Source of the DNA: DYJE01 sp041660385
Lineage (GTDB): Bacteria > Desulfobacterota > Desulfobacteria > Desulfobacterales > Desulfolunaceae
Direction of reading: 5' to 3'
Assembly (NCBI GenBank): GCA_041660385.1
Contig: JBAZWJ010000004.1
Location: 1-64,000, forward strand
DNA length: 64,000 bases
Below, in pieces: positions 17,042 to 24,622 of this stretch (within the stretch, counting starts at the first letter, position 1; the number at the start of each line of letters is the position of its first letter). The position numbers were made by a program, and so were the translations under genes. The notes under the pieces were generated by a model that was not told the DNA's origin, did not search any database, and was given only the letters and a program-made list of their open reading frames with translations.

Positions 17042-17830
17042 AAGGTCGTAGGCATTTTCATTGTAAAGGATAATACTGATTCGCCTGTTCTTTGGGTCAT
17101 AGGCATCGGTGTTTTTAAGGGGTTTGGATGAAGCAAAACCGGAAACCCGTTCAATGCGGTCAGGGCTGATTCCACTGTCGTGGAGAATGCGGCGTGCCAT
17201 GGACGCTCTGTCGGTGGCAAGTTCCCAGTTTGTGTATTTATCGCCGCTGTATTTAACAGCGTCGGTATGGCCTTCAATGGCGATTTTATTATTAATATCC
17301 TTTACGGCAAGGCCGAGTTCAGACATGACTTTCCGGCCAAGGCGTGTGGGCGTGGAACTTCCGGAATCGAACAGCGGCTTGTTGTCTCTGTTGAGGGCTT
17401 CGATCCTTACTCCTTGATCAAACACTTCGACGATGATCTGGTCTTTCATTTCCTGGAGTTTTTTCTCGATGGCCTTGTTTACCATTTCGGCGACCTGCTC
17501 GTCACTTGTGAGTTCGTTGTCCTTGGCGGAATCTCCCAAAGTTGCAGACATGTGCTCAGGGGGTATTTTTGTGGATGTGCTTGCACTGTCGGACATACCG
17601 CTCTCATCAAACAGGCTGAATTCCTTGAAATAACCGGCAAGGTGGTTTTTCTGGTCCGGTGAAGACATGGAGATCAGCCACATCAAAAGAAAAAAGGCCA
17701 TCATACCTGTGACGAAATCGGCATAAGCGACTTTCCAGGCTCCGCCATGGTGGCCACCATGGCCACCTTTGTTGATTTTTTTGATAACGACTTTTTTTTC
17801 GGCTTTGTCGCCTTTTTCATTTTTTTGCAT
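17027..17830 (-). CDS. motB: Flagellar motor stator protein MotB
   Basis: A 267-residue stator subunit that anchors the motor to peptidoglycan and carries the proton-binding Asp. The plug and TM region reads AWKVAYADFVTGMMAFFLLMWL (about residues 31-52), with the essential Asp in YADF. The C-terminal OmpA-like domain has IEGHTDAVKY and NWELATDRA. The N-terminus is Lys-rich with GGHGGHHGGAW. The ATG lies 14 bases inside the end of motA, the usual coupled arrangement. Confidence 0.96.
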   Translation of the reverse strand: MQKNEKGDKAEKKVVIKKINKGGHGGHHGGAWKVAYADFVTGMMAFFLLMWLISMSSPDQKNHLAGYFKEFSLFDESGMSDSASTSTKIPPEHMSATLGDSAKDNELTSDEQVAEMVNKAIEKKLQEMKDQIIVEVFDQGVRIEALNRDNKPLFDSGSSTPTRLGRKVMSELGLAVKDINNKIAIEGHTDAVKYSGDKYTNWELATDRASMARRILHDSGISPDRIERVSGFASSKPLKNTDAYDPKNRRISIILYNENAYDLQSKK

Positions 17831-18674
17831 TTTTTATCGCCTCTTCAAGCTCTGCGAAGGAAGGTCTTTCATGACTCGGGATCGCACGCCTTGCTGCATC
17901 GACCACCAGGGTGGGATGCCAGTTGTGAGAAAAGGCCACGAGGGCTGATTTGATCACACTGAAAACAACGGCGCTGTCGTGATTCTGGTGGGTCAGATTT
18001 GTGGCCATGGGGCCCAGAAAACCGTAGCATCCTAGGATTCCAAGAAACGTTCCAACAAGGGCCGCGCCGATACTGTGGCCGAGGACTTCCGGTGGTTCGT
18101 TGATTTTTCCCATGGTGATAACGATACCCAGAACAGCGGCGACGATACCAATGCCCGGTAAAGCATCGGAAACGCTGTTGATGGCAACGGGATAAGCTTC
18201 TTCGTCTTTATGGAGAGTTTCCATGTCCAGATCCATAACACTTTCAAACACATGGGGTTCGGGCGATGTGGCTATGTAAATCTTAAAGTTATCGCAGATG
18301 AAATCGAGAACATGGTGATTGGCAAGGATATTGGGATATTTTGTAAAGATTCTGCTTTTATCAGGCTGGTTGATGTGTTCTTCGAGGCCGATAAGGCCGT
18401 CTTTTCTCGAAAGGACGAGCAGCTCGTTGAAAAGGAGGAGGACTTCAAGGTAGTATTCCTTGGATCGGGTCTTACCTGTGAATACTTTGACAACGCTTTT
18501 CAAGGTTCCGATGACCACTTTCTTTGGGTTTGCAATGAGAAATGCGCCAAAAGCAGCTCCGCCGATGATGACAAACTCTGCGGGCTGGAACAAAACGCCG
18601 AGATTTCCGTGCTCCATGAGATAACCACCGACAATCATACCGATAACGACGAAAATCCCTATTATGGCGACCAT
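17817..18674 (-). CDS. motA: Flagellar motor stator protein MotA
   Basis: A 285-residue four-helix membrane protein that forms the proton channel with MotB and drives flagellar rotation. The sequence belongs to the E. coli-type branch: HGNLGVLFQPAEFVIIGGAAFGAF near residue 22, KDGLIGLEEHINQP in the cytoplasmic loop, PGIGIVAAVLGIVITMG and a Pro-Gly segment FLGPMA at the channel helices. A ribosome site AAAGGAG precedes the ATG. No other flagellar gene is in the window, so motAB stand alone as in many bacteria. Confidence 0.96.
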   Translation of the reverse strand: MVAIIGIFVVIGMIVGGYLMEHGNLGVLFQPAEFVIIGGAAFGAFLIANPKKVVIGTLKSVVKVFTGKTRSKEYYLEVLLLFNELLVLSRKDGLIGLEEHINQPDKSRIFTKYPNILANHHVLDFICDNFKIYIATSPEPHVFESVMDLDMETLHKDEEAYPVAINSVSDALPGIGIVAAVLGIVITMGKINEPPEVLGHSIGAALVGTFLGILGCYGFLGPMATNLTHQNHDSAVVFSVIKSALVAFSHNWHPTLVVDAARRAIPSHERPSFAELEEAIKNAKK

Positions 18675-19052
18675 AAATTGTTTCTCCTTTTGAGAATTCT
18701 ATAAATGTAAACTGAAGAATTATATTTGTTTGAGTTGTTCGCGGGAATCGCTTTGGCGAATCATACCAAAAATTGTGCCGAATTATTTATTTATGGCCAA
18801 GAATAACATGATCGTGTTTGAAAGAAAAGATTTTATTGCCCATTGCAGGCAACCTTATCGGCTATATATGCAACGATTTGTATATCGTGAATCCGCCCAT
18901 GGCAATATGCATATTCAAAAAACTAATTTGCGCGATCAGATCGTGTGACGTATAAAAACTCGTTTCTTTTTTCCACGAAAAACGGTACAGATACCCGAAA
19001 ATTTTATATGCTTGGATATCAATATTAACTTGTCATATGGGAAGGAGATTCC
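18675..19052. other. Divergent spacer motA / cyclophilin
   Basis: No convincing gene. A 72-codon open frame (18730-18948) has no ribosome site and a composition unlike protein. A FliA-like promoter for motA is at 18855-18883. The cyclophilin ribosome site GGAAGGAGA is at 19039-19047. Confidence 0.5.
18855..18883 (-). promoter_or_regulatory. Possible FliA (sigma-28) promoter for motAB
   Basis: On the minus strand the octamer GCCGATAA (complement of 18855-18862) is an exact match to the flagellar sigma-28 -10 element. A CAAA lies 14 bases upstream of it, where TAAA at 15 is ideal. The start point would leave a leader of about 170 bases before motA. Single-site match; modest support. Confidence 0.4.
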
Positions 19053-19583
19053 ATGTCAAATCTTGTTGCAGTGATTGAAACAAAAAAAGGTAACATCAGG
19101 ATAAAGTTACATGATGACAAAGCGCCTTACACGGTGGCGAATTTTGTAAATCTCGCCCGTCGAGAATTTTACAAAGGGCTGAAATTTCACAGAGTCATAT
19201 CGGATTTCATGATCCAGGGCGGTTGCCCTTACGGTACGGGTACAGGTGATTCCGGTTACCGTTTTGAGGATGAATTTGATAAGAGCCTTCGTCATGACAA
19301 ACCAGGCATTCTTTCCATGGCCAACGCAGGACCTGGAACAAACGGCAGCCAGTTTTTCGTTACCCATTGTCCCACCCCCCATCTTGATGACCATCATACC
19401 GTGTTCGGTGTGGTTGAAAGCGACGCCGATCAAGCCGTAGTGAATAAAATCGCCAAAGGTGATGTGATGATTAATGTCACCATCGAAGGAGATTACAGTG
19501 AACTGATGACCAAAACAGCGGATAAAGTTGATCAGTGGAATACGACCCTCAACAAGTATTTCCACAAACTGCTTCCAGTCTGA
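19053..19583 (+). CDS. Peptidyl-prolyl cis-trans isomerase, cyclophilin type
   Basis: A 176-residue cytosolic cyclophilin (no signal peptide) that catalyses proline isomerisation during folding. Catalytic and binding residues are visible: FHRV (Arg near residue 49), FMIQGG, MANAGPGTNGSQFF and a HHTVFG-type segment with the conserved His. The line TPHLDDHHTVFGVV replaces the usual Trp by His (HLDDHH), the common form in bacterial PpiB, which also weakens cyclosporin binding. Strong ribosome site GGAAGGAGA. Confidence 0.95.
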   Translation: MSNLVAVIETKKGNIRIKLHDDKAPYTVANFVNLARREFYKGLKFHRVISDFMIQGGCPYGTGTGDSGYRFEDEFDKSLRHDKPGILSMANAGPGTNGSQFFVTHCPTPHLDDHHTVFGVVESDADQAVVNKIAKGDVMINVTIEGDYSELMTKTADKVDQWNTTLNKYFHKLLPV

Positions 19584-19665
19584 TATGTCGCTGAAAGCGA
19601 TGAGCTTCTGACATAGCGACTAATCAAGTTCATCTTAATTACAAGTAGGAATGCGTAATTCTGAT

Positions 19666-19688
19666 AGGGTGGGTTCTAAACCCACCCT
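19666..19688. repeat. GGGTGGGTT/AACCCACCC hairpin, dispersed palindrome family
   Basis: Perfect ten-base inverted repeat (AGGGTGGGTT with its complement) around CTA, in the spacer between the convergent cyclophilin and SCP2-like genes. Followed by TTATTATTTT, so here it could also end cyclophilin transcription. Same core as 3318 and 22984. Confidence 0.7.
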
Positions 19689-19729
19689 TATTATTTTCAG
19701 CAACGATTCTTAGGCTTTATATGACGTCA

Positions 19730-20143
19730 TCAACGTTGCGAGCCAGCAGAAACCGTTTTTTTCTTTTTCAGGTATAGCTTCCCAAGCATATTTACCGCTG
19801 CCATATACCAGGACACAGCCATGGCGTCCCCTTCAAGAAGAAGTTTTCCATCCATGACAGCTTTCATCAGTGCTTTCGGATTTCCTTTAGCGATGTCCAG
19901 CATCACGCGTGCTCCGTCTTGCTCAGTGATCCATACAAGGCGGCACTGGGCATCGCTGCGGTCGCCTGATGTCGAACTCACCTGCCCTTGATCGAATTTG
20001 AATGCCCTTGCCACATCTTTGTCTTTTGCCCGCATCACAAGAAGCAGGTTCCGCTCTTGTAACTTTTGTCGGAAGGCTTCTTTTTTCCAGGCTGTGTATC
20101 TGAACAGCAGATAGTAACCGTACATGATGATTGATAGTTTCAT
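19730..20143 (-). CDS. SCP2-like domain protein (weak assignment)
   Basis: A 137-residue protein with a strong ribosome site (GGAGGAAA). The C-terminal half reads like a sterol-carrier-protein-2 domain: ARVMLDIAKGNPKALMKAV, then DGKLLLEGDAMAVSW and a hydrophobic last helix, the region that forms the lipid tunnel. The N-terminal 40 residues are basic and aromatic and may lie on the membrane. SCP2-type proteins carry fatty acyl or sterol-like lipids; a lipid role would fit the beta-oxidation genes of this window, but the similarity is by eye only. Confidence 0.6.
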   Translation of the reverse strand: MKLSIIMYGYYLLFRYTAWKKEAFRQKLQERNLLLVMRAKDKDVARAFKFDQGQVSSTSGDRSDAQCRLVWITEQDGARVMLDIAKGNPKALMKAVMDGKLLLEGDAMAVSWYMAAVNMLGKLYLKKKKTVSAGSQR

Positions 20144-20383
20144 GATTTCCTCCTGCTCCTTTTACACTGGCAGCTGGTATAACGTAGGTCTGTTACCACG
20201 TATTTTATGAGATTAAAAATTTATGCGTACGTAAAATAATTAAATTGATACCATGACCGATGTACAAAATCAAAATATATGTTCAGGTTCCCTCATACAA
20301 AGCTCTTGATGAAAAAAAGGATTTTAATATAAAGTGATACCGTTGCACACATACATTGACAGCTTAACCCTTAAGGATCGATT

Positions 20384-21328
20384 ATGAACAAGTTCCAGAC
20401 AGCTTTCGTGATGTCCATCATACTTGTCTTCCTTTTTCAGGGGAAGTCTTCCGCTTCATGCATCCAGGGGGACTGCTATGAAGGAAGAGGCATATTCAAT
20501 GGAACGAACTACCAGTACGACGGGGAATTCAGAGAAGGGAAATTCAATGGAATGGGCAAAGCGGTCTACGGCGACGGCACGACATACAACGGCCAGTTCC
20601 TTGATGGCCTTTTTCATGGCAAAGGAACGTATGTCAGATCTAATGGTGAAAAATATATGGGGGATATGGTCAGGGGGCAATTCGAAGGGAAAGGCGTGTA
20701 CATCTATCCTGATGGAAAACAATACAGCGGAGAATTTTCAAATGATTATTTCAACGGGCAGGGGATATTCTCTTTTCCTAATGGAGAAATTTACGAAGGC
20801 GGATTCAAGGATGGAAAAATGAACGGTCAGGGAGTTTATACCTATCCATTAGGCAAATCATACACAGGCGAATTTGCTAACGGACTTCCAGAAGGCCATG
20901 GCATTCTCGTAAACGAGATTGGAGACAGGTATGACGGGGATTTCAAACAGGGTTTCAAAGAAGGAAACGGCACACTGACCTATCTTATAGGGCGTATATA
21001 TACCGGCGAATTCAGTCATGACGAGCCGGCAGGGGAAGGGATTCTAACCGAAACAGACGGGATCGTAATGAAAGGCATTTTCAAAAACGGCAAACTCAAC
21101 GGCTACGGTACGAAAATATTTTCAGAAAAAGAACGATACGCAGGTGAGTTCAAAGATGGCCGTTTTGATGGTCAGGGTACATACGCATACCCAGACGGTC
21201 GGGTTTATGTCGGTGAATGGGCGAATAACCTGCAAAACGGTAAAGGACGGGTCTGGTATCCTGATGGAGTGGTGACAGAAGGTTTTTTTGTCGAAGGTGT
21301 TTTCAAAAAAGGAGAACCAGATGAATAA
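20384..21328 (+). CDS. Secreted MORN-repeat protein
   Basis: A 314-residue protein with an N-terminal signal peptide (about 1-24, ending SSASC) and then about twelve MORN repeats of 23 residues (pattern Y-x-G-E-F-x-x-G-x-x-x-G-x-G), for example YDGEFREGKFNGMGKAVY and YAGEFKDGRFDGQGTYAY. The last repeat is followed by a short charged tail. MORN proteins form extended beta-hairpin rods and often bind lipids or other proteins. The exported form may be periplasmic or outer-membrane-linked; the Cys at about residue 25 lacks a convincing lipobox. No functional partner is evident nearby. Confidence 0.88.
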   Translation: MNKFQTAFVMSIILVFLFQGKSSASCIQGDCYEGRGIFNGTNYQYDGEFREGKFNGMGKAVYGDGTTYNGQFLDGLFHGKGTYVRSNGEKYMGDMVRGQFEGKGVYIYPDGKQYSGEFSNDYFNGQGIFSFPNGEIYEGGFKDGKMNGQGVYTYPLGKSYTGEFANGLPEGHGILVNEIGDRYDGDFKQGFKEGNGTLTYLIGRIYTGEFSHDEPAGEGILTETDGIVMKGIFKNGKLNGYGTKIFSEKERYAGEFKDGRFDGQGTYAYPDGRVYVGEWANNLQNGKGRVWYPDGVVTEGFFVEGVFKKGEPDE

Positions 21329-21392
21329 TTCAAAGTCAGTCGTAACATCAACAAAAATGGAATGAAAATTGAGTAGCGGTATAATAAGATGG

Positions 21393-22256
21393 TTATTCAA
21401 ATGAATTCATAAGATGGGTGTAATAATCCGCCTCGTCAATTCGCCCTCGTTTTCTGCACCCTTCTGCATAAATCCTGCATTTTTCGATTAAAACAAGAGT
21501 TGCCTCCAAATACTGCTCAGGCGTTAAAGAATGATATCCCAGGATTTTTTCGATGGCTTTGATCCTGAACCGGTCAAGTCCAGGGGCTCTGGACAGCTGA
21601 TCGTCATGGCCTCCTCGCTTGATGACATGGCTTGATTCCGTGGTGTAGATAGGGTAACGGCAGGAGATGCGAAGCCAGAGATCATAGTCTTCGCAGGCTG
21701 GCAACGATTCATCGAACAATCCAATAGAATCAAAAAGTTCTCTTTTTATCATCACAGCTGAAGGGCTGACAAGACAAAGCCTGAGAGAAGGTTCAAAAAT
21801 CATACCTGATCGTTTTTTGTGTTTGTTCATAGGATTTACCCGTTTGCCGTTTCGAATCCAGATTTCGCCTGTCTGGCATATCAAGGCCTCCGGGTTTTTT
21901 CTGAAAAATGTGAGCTGGTTGTCGAGTTTATCTTTTTCCCATAGGTCGTCTGAATCGAGTAGCGCAATATAACGGCCTTTGGAATTATTAATTCCAAGGT
22001 TGCGAGCTGCACTTACCCCTTTGTTGCTCTGGGTAAGAACGCTGATCTTGTCGCCGTATGTACGAAGAAGATCAGGGGTTTCATCAGTCGATCCATCATC
22101 CACTACGATCACCTCGAAGGGGGGCTCAGTCTGGGCAAGAACCGAATCAACTGCTTCAGAGATCCACATGGCACGGTTATATGTTGGAAGGATCACACTC
22201 ACCGTTTCATTGATTTTTTCAGGCAGTTTTTCTATAGTGTCCACGTATCTATCCAT
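21393..22256 (-). CDS. Family 2 glycosyltransferase
   Basis: A 287-residue GT-A enzyme that transfers a sugar from a nucleotide donor. Motifs: VSVILPTYNRA at the nucleotide site (residues 19-29), VVDDGSTDET (about 50), GVSAARNLGI, the metal-binding ALLDSDDLWE (about 100), and EDYDLWLRI with the likely catalytic base. No membrane helix. It stands alone, not in a polysaccharide cluster, so acceptor and sugar are unknown. Convergent to the MORN gene and divergent from the HAD gene (34 bases). Confidence 0.9.
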   Translation of the reverse strand: MDRYVDTIEKLPEKINETVSVILPTYNRAMWISEAVDSVLAQTEPPFEVIVVDDGSTDETPDLLRTYGDKISVLTQSNKGVSAARNLGINNSKGRYIALLDSDDLWEKDKLDNQLTFFRKNPEALICQTGEIWIRNGKRVNPMNKHKKRSGMIFEPSLRLCLVSPSAVMIKRELFDSIGLFDESLPACEDYDLWLRISCRYPIYTTESSHVIKRGGHDDQLSRAPGLDRFRIKAIEKILGYHSLTPEQYLEATLVLIEKCRIYAEGCRKRGRIDEADYYTHLMNSFE

Positions 22257-22290
22257 TCACGTTAATAGCATGTCAAGGAGATGTTTAATC

Positions 22291-22761
22291 ATGATCAGTC
22301 TTTCCATTCCGGGTTTCGGAGATCTAAGCTTGGCTCATCTCGTTCTTGATTACAATGGAACTCTTGCCGTGGACGGTGAACCTGTTGCCGGTGTGAGCGA
22401 ACGTTTGATCCGACTGAGTAAAGACCTCAACGTTCATGTCATCACAGCAGACACTTTCGGCACGGTAAAAGAAAAGCTTAAGGGCCTGCCCATAACCGTT
22501 GCCGTTCTTGGTAAAGACCATCAGGATCAGGCTAAGCTCGCTTATGTGAACGGCCTGGGACCTGAATGCACGGCCTGCGTGGGGAATGGGCGAAACGATG
22601 GTCTGATGCTCGAATCTTGCGCTCTGGGAATGGGGGTTATTCTTCAAGAAGGGGCCGCATTCCAAACCCTTCGGTCGGCGAAGCTTGTTTTCACAAGCAT
22701 CACCGATGCGTTGGATATTCTTTTAAAGCCCTTGCGCCTCACAGCAAGTCTGAGAAACTGA
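22291..22761 (+). CDS. HAD-family soluble P-type ATPase-like protein
   Basis: A 156-residue HAD protein. Start chosen at the ATG at 22291 (AAGGAG upstream) because the longer frame runs over the divergent glycosyltransferase. Motif I is LDYNGTLA: the nucleophile Asp is kept, but the second Asp of DxDGT is Asn, as in the soluble P-type ATPase-like group. The final motif GNGRNDGLML corresponds to GDGxNDxxML with Asn for the first Asp. There is no cap domain or membrane segment. The family has no settled function. The stop codon TGA lies inside the first bases of a long palindromic element. Confidence 0.8.
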   Translation: MISLSIPGFGDLSLAHLVLDYNGTLAVDGEPVAGVSERLIRLSKDLNVHVITADTFGTVKEKLKGLPITVAVLGKDHQDQAKLAYVNGLGPECTACVGNGRNDGLMLESCALGMGVILQEGAAFQTLRSAKLVFTSITDALDILLKPLRLTASLRN

Positions 22762-22962
22762 CCGTTCTTAAGGGACTCGGAAAATATTAATTTACCATCA
22801 CGCATCCCGCCTTCAGGTCATATTCTGCCCGAGCCTCACTCTCAAGATCCTCAACGTAGCTCTGCTACGCCTGCGGTCTTGAGAGCGAAGCCCGTGCAAA
22901 ATCTGCCTCTGAATCCGGGCGCGATCCAGGTAAATTAAAATTTTCCGAGCCCCTAAGTCAGT
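22757..22962. repeat. Long palindromic element (about 206 bp) starting on a stop codon
   Basis: An imperfect inverted repeat with arms of about 85-100 bases meeting near 22860. Both ends begin ACTGAC followed by a TTAGGGG/TAAGGGA block and CTCGGAAAA; the middle shares CTCTCAAGA and the tip has AACGTAGC/GCTACGCC. By eye the arms are about three-quarters identical as inverted copies. It has no open frame. The left end overlaps the stop of the HAD gene. It resembles a non-coding mobile palindrome (MITE-like) or a very long 3' hairpin. Transcribed, it would fold into one long rod. Confidence 0.75.
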
Positions 22963-22983
22963 TCAAAATTCAAATACACTGGA

Positions 22984-23020
22984 TGATTGAAGGGCAGGTT
23001 CAAAACCCGCCCTTCAATCA
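22984..23020. repeat. 17-bp hairpin of the GGGYRGGTT family
   Basis: TGATTGAAGGGCAGGTT pairs with AACCCGCCCTTCAATCA with one mismatch around a CAA loop. It sits 22 bases downstream of hisD (minus strand) and 22 bases from the larger palindrome. Could stop hisD transcription, although there is no clear T-run. Confidence 0.7.
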
Positions 23021-23042
23021 TGAAATGATGGGAAAATTGTAA

Positions 23043-24344
23043 TCATCTTTTTAGTCGGACTTTTATGGAATTGGCGTGTCCGTTCAAACCCTCAATTTCT
23101 GCAAGGGTGATTATGTCGTTCGCCTCAGCATCGAAAGCCTGTTCAGAGTAATAGATCAAGCTTGTTTTTTTAATGAAATTGTCGACTGAAAGGGCAGATG
23201 AAAATCTCGCTGTCCCGGCTGTGGGGAGAACGTGGTTTGGACCGGCGATGTAATCACCAATAGGCTCCGGAGTGTGGGAACCCAGGAATACAGCGCCAGC
23301 ATTTTTCACCTTTCCAATGTAATTAAATGGGTTCTCAACAAGCAGCTCAAGGTGCTCTGTTGCGATGCTGTTTGCGAGATCAATGGCCGTGTCAATATCT
23401 GGCACTACCATAATGGCTCCAAAGTGCTCCAGAGCTTCTTCTGCGATTTCCCTTCTCGGAAGTGTTGCCAATTGCTTTTTCAGTTCGATCACCGTTTGTT
23501 CCGCAACGGCGCGTGATGTGGTGAGAAGGACAGCCGATGCAATCCGGTCGTGTTCAGCCTGGGAAATCATGTCGGCTGCGGCATGAACCGGATTGGCTTT
23601 ATCGTCAGCGATGACGAGGATCTCACTGGGGCCAGCTATCATGTCAATGCCCACAGTTCCTGAAACAATTTTTTTAGCAAGGGTCACATACATGTTGCCC
23701 GGACCCACAATCACGTCTACCTTTTTAACGGTTTCCGTTCCGTAGGCAAGGGCGGCCACAGCCCAGGCACTACCTGCTTTGTACACCGTGTGGATTCCTA
23801 CTTTCCTGGCAGCCACAAGAAGATGGGGATTGATGGTTCCCTGTTCTGTGGGAGGCGTTGAAAGAGAGATGTGCTTTACTCCTGCAATTTTAGCAGGAAT
23901 TCCACCCATCAGAACTGATGAAACAAGCGGTGTCTTACCACCTTTTGCACCAGGCGCATAAACACCTGCCGCATCAACAGGGTTGACCATCTGGCCAAGA
24001 ATTACGCCGTCTCTGTCCGTATCGATCCAGGATTTTCGGAGCTGCTTTTTATGAAATGATTCGATTTGATCCACAGCACGGTCAACTGCTTTTAGAAATT
24101 CGGGTGAAACACTTTTCTCCGCAAGGGCGAACTCATCCTCGGAAACAACCATCTGATCCAGTGTGAGATCTGGTGCATCAAAGCGTCGTGTATAATCAAG
24201 CAGTGCCGCATCCCCACGTTGCTTCACATCATCAAGGATGGCGTTAACACTTGCCAATTCATCATCGGAATACCCTAAACCTCTTTCCACAATTTTTTTG
24301 AGTTTTTTTCCCGCTTCAGGTGAAGGGTAACTGTATATGTTCAT
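23043..24344 (-). CDS. hisD: Histidinol dehydrogenase
   Basis: A 433-residue zinc enzyme that oxidises L-histidinol to L-histidine in two NAD-dependent steps, the last step of histidine synthesis. Visible family blocks: YAPGAKGGKTPLVSSVLM (near 129), a KVDVIVGPGNMYVTLAKK stretch, GIDMIAGPSEILVIAD, SQAEHD with the zinc-ligand Gln/His, and the C-terminal NHVLPTAGTARFSS and a Gly-His pair near the end (LNGHANS). Usual length. It is separate from hisG and hisI, which lie 12 kb away on the same strand. Confidence 0.97.
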   Translation of the reverse strand: MNIYSYPSPEAGKKLKKIVERGLGYSDDELASVNAILDDVKQRGDAALLDYTRRFDAPDLTLDQMVVSEDEFALAEKSVSPEFLKAVDRAVDQIESFHKKQLRKSWIDTDRDGVILGQMVNPVDAAGVYAPGAKGGKTPLVSSVLMGGIPAKIAGVKHISLSTPPTEQGTINPHLLVAARKVGIHTVYKAGSAWAVAALAYGTETVKKVDVIVGPGNMYVTLAKKIVSGTVGIDMIAGPSEILVIADDKANPVHAAADMISQAEHDRIASAVLLTTSRAVAEQTVIELKKQLATLPRREIAEEALEHFGAIMVVPDIDTAIDLANSIATEHLELLVENPFNYIGKVKNAGAVFLGSHTPEPIGDYIAGPNHVLPTAGTARFSSALSVDNFIKKTSLIYYSEQAFDAEANDIITLAEIEGLNGHANSIKVRLKR

Positions 24345-24439
24345 GTCTTGGTCCTATTGGTGCTTTCGCGTTTTATCTATTTTGTTGTTTAAGTCTATTT
24401 TTTCGTACGGAGTTCTGCAATCCGCCGAATCACATAATT

Positions 24440-24488
24440 CAGGAGCGGGTCATGCCCGAAAAACAATTACGGTCATGGCCTGCTCCTG
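24440..24488. promoter_or_regulatory. Leader inverted repeat upstream of hisD
   Basis: CAGGAGCGGGTCATG and CATGGCCTGCTCCTG are inverted copies (13 of 15) with a 19-base loop, about 100 bases before the hisD start (minus strand). It could be an operator or a leader hairpin. No run of His codons is visible, so it is not a classic his attenuator. Confidence 0.35.
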
Positions 24489-24562
24489 TGGTATGTGAGT
24501 GTCCAGTCGAATTCATAAATAAAAATAACAACCGATTATACCCAAGGCAAGAGCTTAATCCA

Positions 24563-24598
24563 ATAAAAAAAGGCTGCCGAAACGGCAGCCTTTTTTTT
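24563..24598 (-). terminator. Strong terminator after the fadN-thiolase operon
   Basis: AAAAAGGCTGCCG and its complement form a perfect stem around AAA, with A and T runs on both sides. It lies 25 bases past the thiolase stop, so it ends the minus-strand operon; it would work in both directions. Confidence 0.92.
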
Positions 24599-24622
24599 AA
24601 AACACTATATTACGAGATAGAA

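Noticed and set aside
18730..18948. 72-codon frame in the motA-cyclophilin spacer
   Set aside because: No ribosome site, protein-like pattern or neighbour, and it overlaps the probable promoter.
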